Of a stretch of 13,406 nucleotides of DNA, positions 12,367 to 13,406 are shown piece after piece. The position numbers and the translations under genes were made by a program. The DNA comes from JANSYP01 sp039184415. Its GTDB lineage: Bacteria > Pseudomonadota > Alphaproteobacteria > Rhodobacterales > Rhodobacteraceae. The notes beneath the pieces were generated by a model that was given only the letters and a program-made list of their open reading frames with translations, had not been told where the DNA came from and ran no database searches. The stretch's first letter is position 1. Every line of letters starts with the position of its first letter. The stretch spans positions 1-13,406 of the forward strand of contig JBCDBB010000106.1 in the NCBI GenBank assembly GCA_039184415.1, in the 5' to 3' direction.

Positions 12367-13406
12367 ATGCAGGAGCCGCCCGCACTCGCACTGTCAGACG
12401 ACCAGTCCGCGGCCTTTGATCGGGTCGCGGCGCATCTGCTGCAGTCCGGGATCGACATTGCCGCCGGGCGCCTGACGCCCCCTGACGCCGAGGACAGCCC
12501 GCCTCTCGCCGTGATCGGCAAGGCCGGGTCGGGCAAGACGTTGCTGCTTGCCCGGCTCTACAAGGCGCTGGCCGAGGCCGGGGTGGAGATCGTCTCGGGC
12601 GACTATGAGAGCCGGCGGAAGCGCGAGCGCCGGAGCCTGGCCATCCTGGCGCCGACCAACAAGGCGGCCTCGGTCCTGCGGATGCAGGGCGTGCCCGCGA
12701 CGACGATCCAACGTATTCTCTACACCCCTGTCTACGACCCCGAATACGAACGGATCGCGGAGTGGCTGACGGGCAATGCCGCGCGGCCCGAGGCGGGCAT
12801 TCTGGAGGATGCGGCGCTCGACCGGGCGCAGGCCTTTTATGCCAGCCACAACTCCGTGCCCGCCGCCCTGGCCGCCGCCGGGGTGCGCGGATCGGATTTC
12901 ATCACCGGATGGAAACGGCGGGAGGATCCGCTCGACGTGGGCTTCGTCGATGAGAGCTCCATGCTCGATGCGCGGCAGTTCGACGACCTGCGGGAGATCT
13001 TTCCGACTCTGGTATTGTTCGGGGATCCTGCACAATTGGCGCCGGTCGGGCAGTCCGGTGAGATGGTCTTTGAGCGGCTTCCCGCCGGTCGCCGGCTCAC
13101 CCTGTCGCGTGTGCACCGCCAGACAGAGGACAACCCGATCCTCGATCTGGCCCATGCGCTGGGCGATCCGGAGCTGGGATTCGAGCGGTTCGAGGCCATG
13201 GTCGAGGAGGCCGCCGGCCGGGACGACCGGGTGGTGATCGACGAGCGGGTCCAGGCCGGCCCGATGGCACGCGCGCCGGTGCTGGTCTGGCGGAATGCCA
13301 CGCGGGTCCGGCTGATCCATGCCTTCCGGTCCGCCTACGGCGCGCCGCCCGACGCGCTGGTGCCGGGCGAGCCACTCATTTGCGACGGGATCGAGCTGCC
13401 GCTGAA
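12367..13406 (+). CDS. RecD/UvrD-type AAA ATPase, probable DNA helicase, N-terminal part (runs off the right edge)
   Basis: Open from ATG 12367 to the window end, 346 residues, no stop. Superfamily 1 helicase motifs occur in order: GKAGSGKT Walker A (51-58), LAPTNKAAS motif Ia (94-102), VGFVDESSML Walker B (191-200), GDPAQLAPVGQ motif III (219-229) and SRVHRQ motif IV-like (247-252). This order fits the RecD/TraA-like branch of ATP-dependent 5'-3' DNA helicases. Members in Rhodobacterales are usually annotated only as AAA family ATPase; a role in DNA repair or recombination is inferred. About 95 residues (100-195) between motifs Ia and II contain charged segments not seen in minimal RecD. The start has no clear Shine-Dalgarno, and no other in-frame ATG or GTG precedes it after the luxI stop. 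It may be co-transcribed with luxI by proximity. Confidence 0.85.
   Translation, partial: MQEPPALALSDDQSAAFDRVAAHLLQSGIDIAAGRLTPPDAEDSPPLAVIGKAGSGKTLLLARLYKALAEAGVEIVSGDYESRRKRERRSLAILAPTNKAASVLRMQGVPATTIQRILYTPVYDPEYERIAEWLTGNAARPEAGILEDAALDRAQAFYASHNSVPAALAAAGVRGSDFITGWKRREDPLDVGFVDESSMLDARQFDDLREIFPTLVLFGDPAQLAPVGQSGEMVFERLPAGRRLTLSRVHRQTEDNPILDLAHALGDPELGFERFEAMVEEAAGRDDRVVIDERVQAGPMARAPVLVWRNATRVRLIHAFRSAYGAPPDALVPGEPLICDGIELPL

Noticed and set aside
12394..13320. 308-codon minus-strand ORF at the right end
   Set aside because: Opposite a plus-strand helicase gene with ordered Walker and helicase motifs that runs off the window. The minus-strand translation has no family features.

Overview
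The window reads as chromosomal DNA from a high-GC alphaproteobacterium of the order Rhodobacterales (Rhodobacter/Roseobacter group). The evidence is the ethylmalonyl-CoA pathway pair ccr/ecm in divergent arrangement, a LuxR/LuxI pair preceded by a small acidic protein of a kind I recall from roseobacters, and the style of succinate dehydrogenase, PhnM-like and DeoD proteins. This assignment is by recall of protein families; no search was run.

Layout. 1-498 is the 3' end of sdhB (open at the left edge) with a clear intrinsic terminator, followed by a secreted LprI-like protein (606-1013). A short-chain dehydrogenase (1028-1780, minus) is divergent from a PhnM-type amidohydrolase (1923-3077). 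Next come a small exported protein (3070-3516, minus), a divergent 71-residue membrane/Cys-cluster protein (3567-3782) and deoD purine nucleoside phosphorylase (3864-4568, minus). A 595-bp non-coding stretch precedes a dihydropyrimidine-dehydrogenase-like flavoprotein (5164-6258) that has visibly lower GC than its neighbours, lacks the usual C-terminal ferredoxin domain and carries a perfect operator-like palindrome upstream. ecm (ethylmalonyl-CoA mutase, minus) overlaps a small secreted protein by 4 bp and is divergent from ccr (crotonyl-CoA carboxylase/reductase). Downstream of ccr is a quorum-sensing block: a small protein ORF, luxR and luxI. The window ends inside a RecD-like AAA ATPase/helicase (12367 to the right edge).

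How they work together. ccr and ecm carry out consecutive steps of acetyl-CoA assimilation (crotonyl-CoA to ethylmalonyl-CoA to methylsuccinyl-CoA, with an epimerase between them encoded elsewhere), and the pathway feeds succinate into the TCA cycle where SdhB acts. The quorum-sensing block looks self-contained, and I see no sequence link to the ccr operon beyond position. Its upstream DNA carries a CRP/FNR-type half-site pair, and the luxI ribosome-binding site lies inside a possible stem-loop.

I found no CRISPR array, tRNA, rRNA, transposase or obvious integrated element. Nothing here is a clear new defence or mobile system. The most distinctive pieces are the ferredoxin-less PreA-like gene with its palindrome, and the small ORF/luxR/luxI leader architecture.
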